Below are positions 26,957 to 35,982 of a stretch of 51,464 nt of DNA, in pieces. The position numbers were made by a program, and so were the translations under genes. The stretch's first letter is position 1; every line of letters starts with the position of its first letter. The notes under the pieces are model-generated. The model made no database searches. It had not been told where the DNA came from and was given only the letters and a program-made list of their open reading frames with translations. The stretch comes from Planctomycetota bacterium (GTDB lineage Bacteria; Planctomycetota; GCA-002687715): assembly GCA_009691765.1 (NCBI GenBank), contig SIAO01000015.1, positions 1 to 51,464 on the forward strand, in the 5' to 3' direction.

Positions 26957-27964
26957 ATGCCAATGGACTCAGCACAAGATCATGCTGCCCGCGAGCGCGC
27001 TGCGGAAATCCGCGCCACGGACGACCGCGTCTGGGACATGGTAGGCAATCTCGTGCACCCCGCCGCGCTGTATGTGCTCTTGCAACTGCTCATCATCGAC
27101 CGCTTCAGCAACGTGCCTCCGTGGTCAACTTCGGGCCCACTGAGTGCGCTCGCTATCGGCCTTTATGTCGGCCAGTTTCTCGGCGCGTGGGCGGTGCTCT
27201 GCACCACACTTCTGCGCGACATGGGTTTGCGCAGTTGCGGAGGCACCTTGCTGCTGCTTGGGGCGAGCGCAACGGTTGTCTTGCAATACCTCCTACCCAT
27301 TCCTGCGGAAATGCCGACGTGGTTTGCCCTCACATTGCCGAGCATGCAAGCGTTGTTGGGTGGTGTCGTGTTTCTCCTCACGTGGTTGCGTTGGCGGCGC
27401 GAGAAGAAACTCTGGGAGCAAGGCAGTGGAGCGAACAAGGCGGCGCTGCTCGCTCCTTTAGTGGCCCTCTTTGCGTTGCCGCAGCAAGCACGTGCTGATG
27501 GCGCAGACGTGAGCGCGGCCAGCGACGATTTCTTCTCGTGGGTCATTTGGATCATCGTGCTGGTGCCTGCACTCGCCGTGATGCTCCTCGCGTTGAAGAA
27601 ACGCAAGAGCACGCCGCAACTGCCGCATGTGACGGATTTCACGTGGGTCGTAGAAGTGACGGATTCACGCCTGCCTGTGATTGTGCACGCGTACCACGCG
27701 TGGAGCATCGGCGATCGCGTGGTCGAGAGTCAGGTGCAGCGCTTGGATGAAGCGCTGCGCGGGCGCGCGCGTGTGTTGTGGTTGGATCTCGACAAGAACC
27801 CTGTCACTCAGGGGCAATTCCCAACGCTCGAAGCGCGGTCTGTTGCGTTCTTCCGCGAAGGCACGCTGCTGTGGCAAAGCACCGGAGTGCAGGACTACGC
27901 CACCATGCTTGCTGAACTGGAGCGCTTGAAGCTCCTGCCTCTCACAGCGGAATACGCTCAGTAA
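26957..27964 (+). CDS. Polytopic membrane protein with C-terminal thioredoxin-like domain lacking cysteines
   Basis: The protein has 335 residues. Four membrane segments lie in residues about 30-150 (HPAALYVLLQLLII, LSALAIGLYVGQFLGAW, TLLLLGASATVVLQYLL, MQALLGGVVFLLTWL). After a charged stretch come two more hydrophobic segments (LLAPLVALFALPQQARA, possibly an internal signal, and WVIWIIVLVPALAVMLLAL). The last about 115 residues follow a thioredoxin pattern: VIVHAYHAW, VQRLDEALRGRARVLWLDLDKNP, then ARSVAFFREG. The position of the CxxC is occupied by HAWSIGD, so disulfide exchange is not expected. It could be a structural or chaperone-like subunit for the neighbouring respiratory genes. The function is unproven. 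It overlaps the convergent ferredoxin gene by 7 bp. Confidence 0.72.
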   Translation: MPMDSAQDHAARERAAEIRATDDRVWDMVGNLVHPAALYVLLQLLIIDRFSNVPPWSTSGPLSALAIGLYVGQFLGAWAVLCTTLLRDMGLRSCGGTLLLLGASATVVLQYLLPIPAEMPTWFALTLPSMQALLGGVVFLLTWLRWRREKKLWEQGSGANKAALLAPLVALFALPQQARADGADVSAASDDFFSWVIWIIVLVPALAVMLLALKKRKSTPQLPHVTDFTWVVEVTDSRLPVIVHAYHAWSIGDRVVESQVQRLDEALRGRARVLWLDLDKNPVTQGQFPTLEARSVAFFREGTLLWQSTGVQDYATMLAELERLKLLPLTAEYAQ

Positions 27965-28275
27965 GGAAGCAGGCCGTTGTCGACTTCCCACTCACCGGTG
28001 GGTTGCATCACGATGGCGTCCCAAGGGCAGCCATCCAACCAAGTGCCCGCAGGACCTTTGGTAATGCACTTCGTGCAGCCAATACACTTGAGCGGATCCA
28101 CCCAGATGTAGCCGAAGGGCTCGTGCTCCTTGTCGTGAACCAGAATCATGCAGTTGTCCACGGGACATAGCGGAATGCATGCCGGCGAACCGGAACAGCC
28201 GGTGCACTGGTCCGTGATGACGGCCATTTCCTTCGGCTTCTTCTTGCGCTTCGTGCTAATGAGTTTTTCGGCCAT
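27958..28275 (-). CDS. Ferredoxin, two 4Fe-4S clusters
   Basis: The protein has 105 residues. The N-terminal cysteine set has the pattern CxxC-x5-C-x3-CP-x3-C (residues about 24-42) with a short insertion relative to standard bacterial ferredoxins. The second set is CIGCTKC followed by DGCPWDAI. This fits a 7Fe/8Fe-type ferredoxin. A lysine-rich start (STKRKKKPKE) precedes the clusters. It is a soluble cytoplasmic electron carrier. It is the last gene of the minus-strand complex III-like operon, 51 bp after the HEAT protein, and could link cytoplasmic donors to the chain. Its place there is an observation and the partnership is inference. Confidence 0.9.
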   Translation of the reverse strand: MAEKLISTKRKKKPKEMAVITDQCTGCSGSPACIPLCPVDNCMILVHDKEHEPFGYIWVDPLKCIGCTKCITKGPAGTWLDGCPWDAIVMQPTGEWEVDNGLLPY

Positions 28276-28326
28276 GGCGGTTCCGCTTGGGTAGTGATCG
28301 TAGAAGAGGCTGCCACTCGGGGCAAC

Positions 28327-29160
28327 TCAACGCTGTTTCAAGGCCTCAAGGGTGCGCGCAGCTTGAGCCGCCACATCCTTCTGTTTGCTCGCTGGACTCA
28401 ACTGCGGCAGAGATTCCACGAGAGCGACATCCGCGCTCGTTCCCACCAACTGCAATGCCAACAAGGCATTGAGCAGCGTGGGTGCATCTGCGGCGACTTC
28501 GGCCAATACGGCGCCGGCTGCAACTTCAGATCCATCCGCACACACGAGTTTGCGCAACCAGCCATTCATGAAGACAACCACGGGCGCTTTACCCTCGGCT
28601 GTGCTGATGTGGCCCAAGTCGCGCCCAATGCCAAGAGTCTCATCCACTTTGGCGCGCGTGTGAAACTTCCCAGCGATCGGAGCACTGATCACATACGGCA
28701 TGAGCGCGTCGCGCAACACTGCGAGCCCAGCGGCGTCGTTGTAGTTCGCCAAGGCGACTGCTGCATTGATACGCACACCACGATCGGTGTCGAGGATGAA
28801 CTCGCTCAACGCGGTCCGCGAGCGCCCCGCGGGATCGTGCCCCATGGCCCACGCTGCGGCGCGGCGCACTTCCCATTGCGGGTGCTTCACGAGCGCAGAC
28901 AACGGAGCCGTGAAATCTCCGCGCAGTGCCGCCGCGTCGCGCTGGGCAAAGCGAGCAACCATTTGCTCCAAAGCATGTTGCACGGCCTGTGCTGAATCGC
29001 TGTTGCGCAAAGAGCGCTGCAATGCCGCATCGTCCAGCGGCGCGCCGAACCAGTTCATTCGGAAGGAGAAAAACAGCAGCGCGAGCGTACCGACCACAGC
29101 CAGCAACAGGATGGGAACGCGCGAGCGTCCGCTACCTGTTGCTGCCACTGTGTCGCTCAT
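28327..29160 (-). CDS. Membrane-anchored HEAT-repeat protein
   Basis: The protein has 277 residues from ATG 29160 (the longer frame to 29256 overlaps the upstream cytochrome gene and is unlikely). Residues about 15-33 are a membrane anchor (VPILLLAVVGTLALLFFSF). The C-terminal part is alpha-helical with HEAT-like repeats (LVKHPQWEVRRAAAWAMGHD, DRGVRINAAVALANY, TLLNALLALQLVG). The start lies 10 nt after the eight-haem cytochrome stop, so it is co-transcribed and probably translated in the same run. It is likely an accessory or assembly subunit of the cytochrome complex. It has no cofactor motif. Confidence 0.75.
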   Translation of the reverse strand: MSDTVAATGSGRSRVPILLLAVVGTLALLFFSFRMNWFGAPLDDAALQRSLRNSDSAQAVQHALEQMVARFAQRDAAALRGDFTAPLSALVKHPQWEVRRAAAWAMGHDPAGRSRTALSEFILDTDRGVRINAAVALANYNDAAGLAVLRDALMPYVISAPIAGKFHTRAKVDETLGIGRDLGHISTAEGKAPVVVFMNGWLRKLVCADGSEVAAGAVLAEVAADAPTLLNALLALQLVGTSADVALVESLPQLSPASKQKDVAAQAARTLEALKQR

Positions 29161-29170
29161 GACTCTTGCG

Positions 29171-32100
29171 TCACTTGTTGCGCGCGTCTTGCTGGAACGC
29201 AGATTCCGCCGCGGTCCATTGCGCGAAGTAGCGCAACAGAAGTTCCGCGTGATCACCGGTGTAATCCGCGAGTTGCTTCAAACGAGCATCGCCCACGCGC
29301 CGCTTGGCTGTGGCACTGATCTTCGCGGTGTTCACAATCCAGCGCACGCCATTCGCGCCATCAGCGTGCTGCAAGATGGCCGGCATGGCTGTTCCCGGAA
29401 TGACCGTGTTGGGCTCTGTCACCCAACGGTGCGTCCAACCTGGACGAATGCGCTCACGCACCACTTCGAAAGAGGGCGCATAGGTCGTGTCGGGATTCAC
29501 GGAGGCTTCGCCGCCCAGCAAATGGCAATTGGCGCAATCGCCAGCAGTGAAGGCCGCGCGAGCGAGATCGAGCTCAGCGCCTTCCAGCGGTGCCGGATCT
29601 GGGCGCACGTAGTCCGTGGTGCTCAAGTCCGACAGTGCTTGGAAGAAGCGCACGAGCGTGCCGCGTTCACGTTCTGACAAAAAGAATGTGGGCATACGCA
29701 CGGTCATGCCTTGGCGCACACCGTTGCGCTCATGCGCCGCTGTGCCCTCGGCCGCGAGCGCAGGATTCGCGAGGAAGCGCGAGAGCCACACCGGATCCAC
29801 GCGACTGCCCTCGCCCACCAAAGTGGGTGGGCGGCCGTTCTTGCCGGGCACGCCAGTAAAGCTGGCGGTCTCTTCATAGATCGGCAGAGTCCAGAGCACT
29901 GGCGTTGCGCCCGGCAGCACTTGGTGACAACCATCGCAGTTGTATTTCTTGATCACCCACCAGCCTTGCTGGATGTCCTGCTTCGCGCCTTCGGGCATGT
30001 ACTGCAGCGATGCCGGAATGTGCGCTTCAGTACTACCGAGCAAGAAAGTCGTGAGCGCATCGATGTCGCCCTTGATCTCGCCCTTCAACTCTTCGTATCC
30101 CGACTGTCCCGGCAACGGGAAAAACTCCGGCATGCGCAAGCGATCCACCCAGCGAGAGAACTCCTTGTCCTTGTCGTAGGTGGAAGGGCTTTCCAGTTTG
30201 TGCTCGAAGAAACCCTTGTGGTTGTAGGTGTGTTCCGCCTTGTATTCCTTCGTGCGCGTGCCGAAATCCAAACGCTCGATGGGCTTGCTGCCCTCTTCGC
30301 TCAGCTCGGTACCGATGCGGCCTTCGTTCTCGAGGCCTTGGATCTCGTGGCAAGCAGCGCAACCAAGGTGCTCCACCAACTTTTTGCCGCGCTCAAGACG
30401 CGACTTGTCCGTGAGCAACGCCAAAGCATCAGCAGTGCTGAGATAGACAGCCTTGTCGCTCTTCAACGAAGCCAACCACGTAGCGATGTTGCCACAGTCT
30501 TCATCCGAGAGGCGCAGTGAAGGCATCACGGTGTAACGATTGTGGTAGCGCGGGTTCTTCACCCAGCTCGCGATGTACGCGGCGCTGGTCTTCTCGCCCA
30601 TGCGTGAGAGCTCGGCGGAAAACTCGTTGCCGATAGCGTCAAACTCGTCGGTCGTCACCTTGTGACAAGCGAGACAGCCACGCGAAATGACAAGTTCTTG
30701 TCCGCGTTCAGCGTCGCCTTCAACGCTTGGCGCCTGAATCGCCTTCGGTGTGCTGCTCTGCCAAAGGAATGCTGCGATGTCGCGAACCTGTTCGTCGTCG
30801 ATGCGGAAACGAGGCATCTTGGTGGTGGGCCGGAAAGCGCGCGGATCTTTCAGCCAAGCCAAGAGCCACTCGGGCTTCAGCTTGCTGGACGCTTCCTTCA
30901 AGTTCGGGCCGATCTTCTTCACCTCAAGATCGAGGCTCGCAAGATCTTGAACGAGTTGCTGTTCGCGCGTGCGCGTCAGATGCAAATCTTGGCGCAAGCG
31001 CGTCGCGGCGCGGTACGCAGCGTCCACAGCTTCGGCACTGGCAGCGCTGTCTTCCGTGATCTCAACTTCGCGCGCAATCGCGATTTCGACGGCCGCTTGG
31101 TCTTTGCGTGCGGTGACAACGGCCTTCTCGGCCAGTTTCAGTTCTTCAACTTCACGACCAATGCCCTCGTAGCGGTGGCAGCCAACACAACCGCGCCACT
31201 GGAACAAACGCTTGCCTTCATTGAGCGTGGATGCGTGCTCCATCCATAGATCGTTTTTGTGGCACTGCATGCAGCCGGCTTCAGTGTTTTCGCTCGCAAG
31301 CATCGGCCACAGCCAGTGCTTGTTCTTGCCGTGCGCCATGGACACCGATTCGGTCGCGATGCCGTTGCCGCCGTGGCATGGGCTGCAGCCGAATTGCTCT
31401 GGCGGATGCAGTGCCAACAGTTCCTTCGCAGGATGACTAGTGAACACTTTGCGGCCGCCGAGTTCGGAAGCTTCAAGCGGCACCGGCGAGAGAATGCCAA
31501 CATGGCAAGACTCGCAGCGTTCGATGAGTTCACCGTCATCCACTTTGATGTGGATCTGCTTGATGTCGTGTTCGAAACTATCGAGGCCATCGAGCAGCGC
31601 TTGCACAGCGGCAGGTGAAGCCGTGCGCAGATGCGCGTCACGCCAGCCCATGAATGTGGCCCGCGCGCCGTCAGCCTCGCGCCGTACGCGTGCGGTCTGG
31701 CTTTGAATGTCACCTTGCAGCGACTTCAACCGGTTGAACTCCGAGACCATCTGCTCGAAACCCCATGCTTCCGGTGCGCTGGCACCGGGCAACAGCACAT
31801 CACTCTTGCGCGCTTTCAACGCAGCAAGTTCCGCGGTGTAGTGGCGCGCTTCGTCCGCATGCCCGTGAGCGCGTGCGTGTTCGAGGCGGTACGTGATCGC
31901 CGCGGCTTCAGAACGCGCCACTTTCACTGGCAGTGACAATGCCGCGATGCGCGGCAACACTTCGCTGTTGAGTTGCGTCGTGAGACGACCGACCTCAGGA
32001 GCAGCCTTCGCGTCAGCTTCGCGCATGGCGGCTTCGAGCGTCTTGTATTCATCCGACGCCGTCACGCGCGCCCACTCTGCTGCGGAAGCGTCGCGCTTGC

Positions 32101-32305
32101 CTGCATAGGCCTTCTTCGCGCTCTCGACCCACTCGTTTTGATAGTCCTTGTAGGGACGACGCGTATAGAACTCGTCCCACACGGACCAGACGGCGCTGGC
32201 ACTCAGCGCGATCATGGCCAAGAAGACTGGCCACAGGATCGACTTAGTGACGACCGGGTCCTGCTCTTCAACCTCGGACGATGCTGCTGGAATGTTGTCA
32301 GCCAT
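29171..32305 (-). CDS. Membrane-anchored octahaem c-type cytochrome of a bc-type complex
   Basis: The protein has 1044 residues. Residues about 24-42 are an N-terminal membrane anchor (ILWPVFLAMIALSASAVW), so the body is periplasmic. Residues about 50-250 are charged and helical, probably coiled coil. Eight CxxCH motifs follow: CESCH, CSPCH, CMQCH, CVGCH, CLACH, CAACH, CDGCH and CANCH. Several are followed by TTKMPRF, YTVMPSL or TAMPAI segments with the distal Met of class I cytochromes. It lies 28 bp downstream of the cytochrome b C-terminal subunit, replacing the single-haem cytochrome c1 of standard bc1. It probably carries electrons from the Rieske centre to the oxidase or to soluble acceptors. 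The multi-haem assignment is certain and the complex membership is inferred from gene order. Confidence 0.9.
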   Translation of the reverse strand: MADNIPAASSEVEEQDPVVTKSILWPVFLAMIALSASAVWSVWDEFYTRRPYKDYQNEWVESAKKAYAGKRDASAAEWARVTASDEYKTLEAAMREADAKAAPEVGRLTTQLNSEVLPRIAALSLPVKVARSEAAAITYRLEHARAHGHADEARHYTAELAALKARKSDVLLPGASAPEAWGFEQMVSEFNRLKSLQGDIQSQTARVRREADGARATFMGWRDAHLRTASPAAVQALLDGLDSFEHDIKQIHIKVDDGELIERCESCHVGILSPVPLEASELGGRKVFTSHPAKELLALHPPEQFGCSPCHGGNGIATESVSMAHGKNKHWLWPMLASENTEAGCMQCHKNDLWMEHASTLNEGKRLFQWRGCVGCHRYEGIGREVEELKLAEKAVVTARKDQAAVEIAIAREVEITEDSAASAEAVDAAYRAATRLRQDLHLTRTREQQLVQDLASLDLEVKKIGPNLKEASSKLKPEWLLAWLKDPRAFRPTTKMPRFRIDDEQVRDIAAFLWQSSTPKAIQAPSVEGDAERGQELVISRGCLACHKVTTDEFDAIGNEFSAELSRMGEKTSAAYIASWVKNPRYHNRYTVMPSLRLSDEDCGNIATWLASLKSDKAVYLSTADALALLTDKSRLERGKKLVEHLGCAACHEIQGLENEGRIGTELSEEGSKPIERLDFGTRTKEYKAEHTYNHKGFFEHKLESPSTYDKDKEFSRWVDRLRMPEFFPLPGQSGYEELKGEIKGDIDALTTFLLGSTEAHIPASLQYMPEGAKQDIQQGWWVIKKYNCDGCHQVLPGATPVLWTLPIYEETASFTGVPGKNGRPPTLVGEGSRVDPVWLSRFLANPALAAEGTAAHERNGVRQGMTVRMPTFFLSERERGTLVRFFQALSDLSTTDYVRPDPAPLEGAELDLARAAFTAGDCANCHLLGGEASVNPDTTYAPSFEVVRERIRPGWTHRWVTEPNTVIPGTAMPAILQHADGANGVRWIVNTAKISATAKRRVGDARLKQLADYTGDHAELLLRYFAQWTAAESAFQQDARNK

Positions 32306-32332
32306 GGCTTGTTGCTTTCGTTGCAGCGCTGC

Positions 32333-33262
32333 TCAAACGTTGAACCAAGGTGTCACCCAGAAGTTTTTCACGGTGAACGCGAGGCGGGCGATGATCTTGG
32401 CGACCACAAAAATCATCAGAACCCAAAGCTGCAACATGGTCGCGTACTGCACGAGGGACATGCGTTTGCGCATCAGTGGCATGCACTTCACTACCCAAAG
32501 GTGTGTGATGCCGCCAACGATGGCGCAGAAACCGCCGACAAAGGCGAGGCCGAAGAAGAACACTTGCCAAACGCCTGTGACGCCGAAGAAGTCATGCAAG
32601 TCGTAGTTCACTTGGTGATCCACGCGGTGGTGGTCCCAAGTGTCGCCCAAGTTGAACCACAGCCACCCGGGCCCGCGGATGAAGGTGCCGATGATGACCA
32701 ACAACACCCACAACACGAGGAAACCAAACAAGAAGGTGGCGATAGCGAATTTGCGCTGCTTCCACGTGTAGTAGCCGTTGCCAAGCGGATTCACGTCGAT
32801 GTACGGAATCGCCATGAGGCCCATCAAGATGATGCTGGGCAGCACCACGCCTGCGATCCACGGATCGAAGTACACCAGCAGTTCCTGGAGCCCGAGGAAG
32901 TACCACGGCGCTTTCGAGGGGTTCATAGTGAGGCTGGGATTCGCTGGTTCTTCCAGCGGTGCGTCGAGAACGATCGACCACACAATCATCACCGTCGTGA
33001 CGATGATGGCCGCGAGAAACTCGCGCTTCAGCAAGTGCGGCCAGACGTGCACAGTCTTGGGCCAACCCGGCTTCCACGGATAAGGCACGCGATGATGCGT
33101 CTTGCGCATGTCCGGATCGAGCTCGAGCGCGGCGATCAACCGATCGTTGCGCCCCGCTTCGCGGAATGCGAGCCATGTGTAGAACGGCACCATCAGCAAC
33201 AACAGCACGATGGGGACGTTGTCAGGCAACGAAACCAACTCCCAGACTTGATGCCAATCCAT
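32333..33262 (-). CDS. Cytochrome b C-terminal (subunit IV-like) domain protein
   Basis: The protein has 309 residues. It contains the Qo-site-bearing C-terminal half of cytochrome b (NPSKAPWYFLGLQELLVYFDPW, residues about 113-134, like PetD subunit IV), followed by membrane helices (GVVLPSIILMGLMAIPYI, FAIATFLFGFLVLWVLLVII) and an extra C-terminal set (VFFFGLAFVGGFCAIVGGI, QYATMLQLWVLMIFVVAKII), giving more helices than PetD alone. The classical PEWY motif is APWY here. It lies directly after the cytochrome b N-terminal gene (17-bp gap), so cytochrome b is split as in b6f. It forms the quinol-oxidising membrane core together with that gene. Confidence 0.88.
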   Translation of the reverse strand: MDWHQVWELVSLPDNVPIVLLLLMVPFYTWLAFREAGRNDRLIAALELDPDMRKTHHRVPYPWKPGWPKTVHVWPHLLKREFLAAIIVTTVMIVWSIVLDAPLEEPANPSLTMNPSKAPWYFLGLQELLVYFDPWIAGVVLPSIILMGLMAIPYIDVNPLGNGYYTWKQRKFAIATFLFGFLVLWVLLVIIGTFIRGPGWLWFNLGDTWDHHRVDHQVNYDLHDFFGVTGVWQVFFFGLAFVGGFCAIVGGITHLWVVKCMPLMRKRMSLVQYATMLQLWVLMIFVVAKIIARLAFTVKNFWVTPWFNV

Positions 33263-33278
33263 CCGTAGCTCCTTGCTC

Positions 33279-34172
33279 TCAGTCCGTGATTTCGCTTGCG
33301 AGCATCACAGGAGCGGGCCCAGAGATGGCCCCGTCTTTCCGGATGCGCCAGAAGTGCACGATCAGCAACACTGCAGCGATGATCGGGATGGCGATGCAGT
33401 GCCAAATGTAGGCGCGCAACAGCGCGTTGGCATCCACGACCGAACCACCCAAAAGGGCGAAGCGCACGTCGTTAAATGCAGTGAAACCAAGCTCGGGTCC
33501 GAAGGGGCCTTCGTGGCCCATGACCGGCGTTGCGCGGGCCATGTTGGTTCCGACGGTGACGGCCCAGAAGCCGAGCTGATCGTCCGGCAGCAAGTAGCCG
33601 GTGAACGAGAGCAACATGGTGAACAACAGCAGCATGACGCCGATGTTCCAGTTGAACTCACGCGGCGGCTTGTAAGAGCCGGACATGAATACGCGCATCA
33701 TGTGCAGCCACGTGGTGATCACCATGGCGTGCGCGCACCAGCGGTGCATGTTGCGCAGCAGATTGCCGAAGGGCACGTCATGCTGCAAAAACATAATGTC
33801 GCGGTAGGCCTCACCCTTGCTCGGGTGGAAATAGAACATCAACAACGTGCCCGTGAGCGTAAGCAGCACAAACAAATAGAAGGTGATACCACCCATGCCC
33901 CAAGTGAAGCTGTAGCGGACAGCATCACGATTGATGCGCGCCGGATGCAAGTGCAAGAAGACGCTGGAAAGCACCGCCAGCGAGCGATTGCGAGGCGAAT
34001 CATCCAACTTGTGCCGGAAGATGGATTTCCAAACTTGCGTTTTCTTCAGCTCTGCTTGGAGTTGCGCAGGCGACTTCGCCTTTGCACGCAGTTTGGTCAG
34101 CAACCCGCCGGGGTTGCCTTCGCCTGCCGGGATTTCCGGTTCGGGCGGCGCTTCATCATGGCCATGCGACAT
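33279..34172 (-). CDS. Cytochrome b N-terminal (b6-like) subunit
   Basis: The protein has 297 residues. Haem b ligands are visible as two His pairs: H143 and H157 in the helix with MHRWCAHAM (13 residues between them) and H258 and H273 in the helix with IWHCIAIP (14 residues between them). The 13/14 spacing is that of cytochrome b6 rather than mitochondrial cytochrome b. Other marks are SFTGYLLPDDQLGFWAVTVGTN and about four membrane helices. About 85 residues of polar N-terminal extension precede the first helix. It transfers electrons across the membrane during quinol oxidation. It follows the Rieske gene by 19 bp. Confidence 0.93.
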   Translation of the reverse strand: MSHGHDEAPPEPEIPAGEGNPGGLLTKLRAKAKSPAQLQAELKKTQVWKSIFRHKLDDSPRNRSLAVLSSVFLHLHPARINRDAVRYSFTWGMGGITFYLFVLLTLTGTLLMFYFHPSKGEAYRDIMFLQHDVPFGNLLRNMHRWCAHAMVITTWLHMMRVFMSGSYKPPREFNWNIGVMLLLFTMLLSFTGYLLPDDQLGFWAVTVGTNMARATPVMGHEGPFGPELGFTAFNDVRFALLGGSVVDANALLRAYIWHCIAIPIIAAVLLIVHFWRIRKDGAISGPAPVMLASEITD

Positions 34173-34191
34173 GCTTCGTGATCTCCCGCAC

Positions 34192-34791
34192 TCAGACCAT
34201 CAACAACGGACCGCTGGTGCCCGGCTGCAGATTCTTGAATTGCTTAGTGCCCACATCAAAGTCGTACAGATTGAGCGAATCCACCAACACTTGGCCAGTG
34301 GGATCAATCTCGAGATGGCAGCGCAACATGGGCTTCGGCGCTGGTCCCTCATAGTTCATGCCGTCGGAGTCGAAACCCGAACCGTGGCACGGACACTTGA
34401 ATTTGTTCTCTGCGGGTTTCCAATCCGGCGTGCAACCGAGGTGCGTGCAGCGCGCATAGATCACGAACAACCCCGAAGCATTGCGGCAAACCCAAATGCG
34501 GTACTTCTGCTGCCACTTGGTGTCGACGCCAAAGCCATAGTCACCTGGATAACCAATCGTGAAGCGCGTCTTGGGTTCAAACAAAGTGCGCGGGAAAAAG
34601 AAGCGCGCAAAACACACTATGAGCAGAGTGATGAACCCCGCCATGGAGTGAAACACAAAGGCGCGGCGGCCTGTGTCACCTGCACTATCTGCAGGCTTCG
34701 GTTGTGACGGTTCTTTCGCGCGCGGCGCACGAGGCTGCAAGGCCTCGGCACTCGCCGCTTTCGGAGTCGCTTCGCTGTGGTCTTCTGCCAT
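34192..34791 (-). CDS. Rieske [2Fe-2S] iron-sulfur protein
   Basis: The protein has 199 residues from ATG 34791 (a longer open frame upstream lacks homology). One N-terminal membrane anchor is at about 47-67 (FVFHSMAGFITLLIVCFA), preceded by a Pro/Ala-rich cytoplasmic tail and a twin-Arg-like GRRAF, compatible with Tat export. The cluster motifs are CTHLGC (C115, H117, C120) and CPCHGSG (C133, C135, H136); C115, H117, C133 and H136 bind the cluster and C120 and C135 form the disulfide. It is the first gene of the minus-strand operon for a bc-type complex and is divergent from the cupredoxin-oxidase operon. Confidence 0.95.
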   Translation of the reverse strand: MAEDHSEATPKAASAEALQPRAPRAKEPSQPKPADSAGDTGRRAFVFHSMAGFITLLIVCFARFFFPRTLFEPKTRFTIGYPGDYGFGVDTKWQQKYRIWVCRNASGLFVIYARCTHLGCTPDWKPAENKFKCPCHGSGFDSDGMNYEGPAPKPMLRCHLEIDPTGQVLVDSLNLYDFDVGTKQFKNLQPGTSGPLLMV

Positions 34792-35174
34792 GGCATGCAC
34801 GAACGGTGAGCACCGTTCCCTAAGGATCGCCCCCGTAGGGCGGCTGTGGAAACCGACATTGCAATCAGGCGAGCGCGTTGCTGCCGCTGCCGCTGCGATA
34901 GTAGGAGCCCTCCTGCCTAGCATCAAGGAAGCGCCTTCACCCTCGATTCGTGCGGCAGGATGCCGCACCGCACTATGCCGCCATGCCGCATTGATGCAAG
35001 ACAAGAAGCACCGCAACATCTGCAACCATCATCCCTCCCACCGCGCGGGGCTTCTCGCGTGCTGTTCCGTCGGGAAGAGTGATGGTGCGCTGCGGCTCTT
35101 CCGAGTCATGGCGCTGTGAGCCAAGTGCGAGTTCACTTTGCCCAAGGGCTTGGTGTGTTCGCGGGAGAATGACC
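34792..35174. promoter_or_regulatory. Divergent intergenic region between complex III-like and complex IV operons
   Basis: These 383 bp hold no convincing gene; open frames here lack homology and signal features. It must contain the promoters for both respiratory operons. Visible structures are a CGCCC/GGGCG stem at about 34831-34845, an AGGAG/CTCCT mini-palindrome near 34907 and a GGAAGAG/CTCTTCC inverted repeat spanning 35073-35102. I cannot assign an operator. Shared regulation of the two operons is a natural guess from the layout. Confidence 0.5.
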
Positions 35175-35882
35175 ATGGTTGCTCGTGCACTTTGCATCGT
35201 CCTCGTGTTGGTTGGCGTAGTCGCTGCGCAAACCGGTTGTGTGAAGGGCGTCATCAAGTGGGAAGGCAAAACTCCCAAGAACGCGCTGATCCAGATGGAC
35301 TCCGACCCTGTCTGTAAAGCAGCGGGCGAAGGCAAAGAAATGCGCAAGGAAACCACTTTGGTCGATGCCAATGGCAACCTCGGCAACGTGGTGCTTTACA
35401 TCAGCAAGGGCTTGCCCGAAGGCCAAAAGTGGCCAGTGAAAACGGAAACCATCATGCTCAATCAAAAGGGCTGCACCTACTTCCCGCACATTGTTGCCAT
35501 GCAACTCGGGCAGAAAGTGGAAATGCGCAATTCCGACAAGACCACGCACAATGTGCATTTCCAGTCCAAACTGAATGGCGACTGGAACCTGACACAGAGC
35601 AGCGAAGGCGTTGTGCCCGCAGCGCAAGAGATGAAGCGCGCCGAGATCGGCACTTCGTCGTTCAAGTGCGACATCCACGCTTGGATGGAATCGCGCGTTG
35701 CAATTTTTGAGCATCCTTTCTTCGCAGTGTCCGCAGCCGACGGCACTTTCAAGATTGACAACCTTCCTCCCGGCACCTACACACTCAGCGCATGGCACGA
35801 AAAGGAAAAGTCTAAGGAAATTGAAGTGACGGTCGCAGCGGGAGCCGCCGCGGACGCCAACTTCTCCTTCGGCAAGAAGTGA
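35175..35882 (+). CDS. Secreted cupredoxin-type (plastocyanin-like) copper protein
   Basis: The protein has 235 residues. ATG 35175 is chosen over ATG 35169 because GGGAG (35163-35167) is then 7 nt away. The signal peptide is ARALCIVLVLVGVVAAQ. A cupredoxin core has the type 1 copper ligand pattern: His in THNVH, then C, H and M in KCDIHAWM. The C-terminal part has a carboxypeptidase-regulatory-like module (GTFKIDNLPPGTYTLSAW). It opens the oxidase operon, 100 bp before cytochrome oxidase subunit II, and is likely a periplasmic electron donor or copper carrier for it. Which of these two applies is open. Confidence 0.85.
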   Translation: MVARALCIVLVLVGVVAAQTGCVKGVIKWEGKTPKNALIQMDSDPVCKAAGEGKEMRKETTLVDANGNLGNVVLYISKGLPEGQKWPVKTETIMLNQKGCTYFPHIVAMQLGQKVEMRNSDKTTHNVHFQSKLNGDWNLTQSSEGVVPAAQEMKRAEIGTSSFKCDIHAWMESRVAIFEHPFFAVSAADGTFKIDNLPPGTYTLSAWHEKEKSKEIEVTVAAGAAADANFSFGKK

Positions 35883-35943
35883 TTTCCTCGTTCGTGTCGT
35901 GAGCAGCAGCGTTCGATTGATGACGGAATGAAATTGGAATGAT

Positions 35944-35964
35944 CGGGGGAGCCTTGCTCCCCCG
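35944..35964 (+). terminator. Perfect 9-bp hairpin before oxidase subunit II
   Basis: CGGGGGAGC pairs with GCTCCCCCG around a CTT loop. There is no T-run after it. It sits 18 nt before the subunit II start and may attenuate or stabilise the transcript so that cupredoxin and oxidase subunits are made in different amounts. Confidence 0.45.
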
Positions 35965-35982
35965 CAACCATTGGAGACCGCA

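Noticed and set aside
34792..35174. Coding potential upstream of the Rieske and cupredoxin starts
   Set aside because: The extended frames are Arg/Ser/Cys-rich without family features, and proper starts with a Shine-Dalgarno or homology exist downstream.
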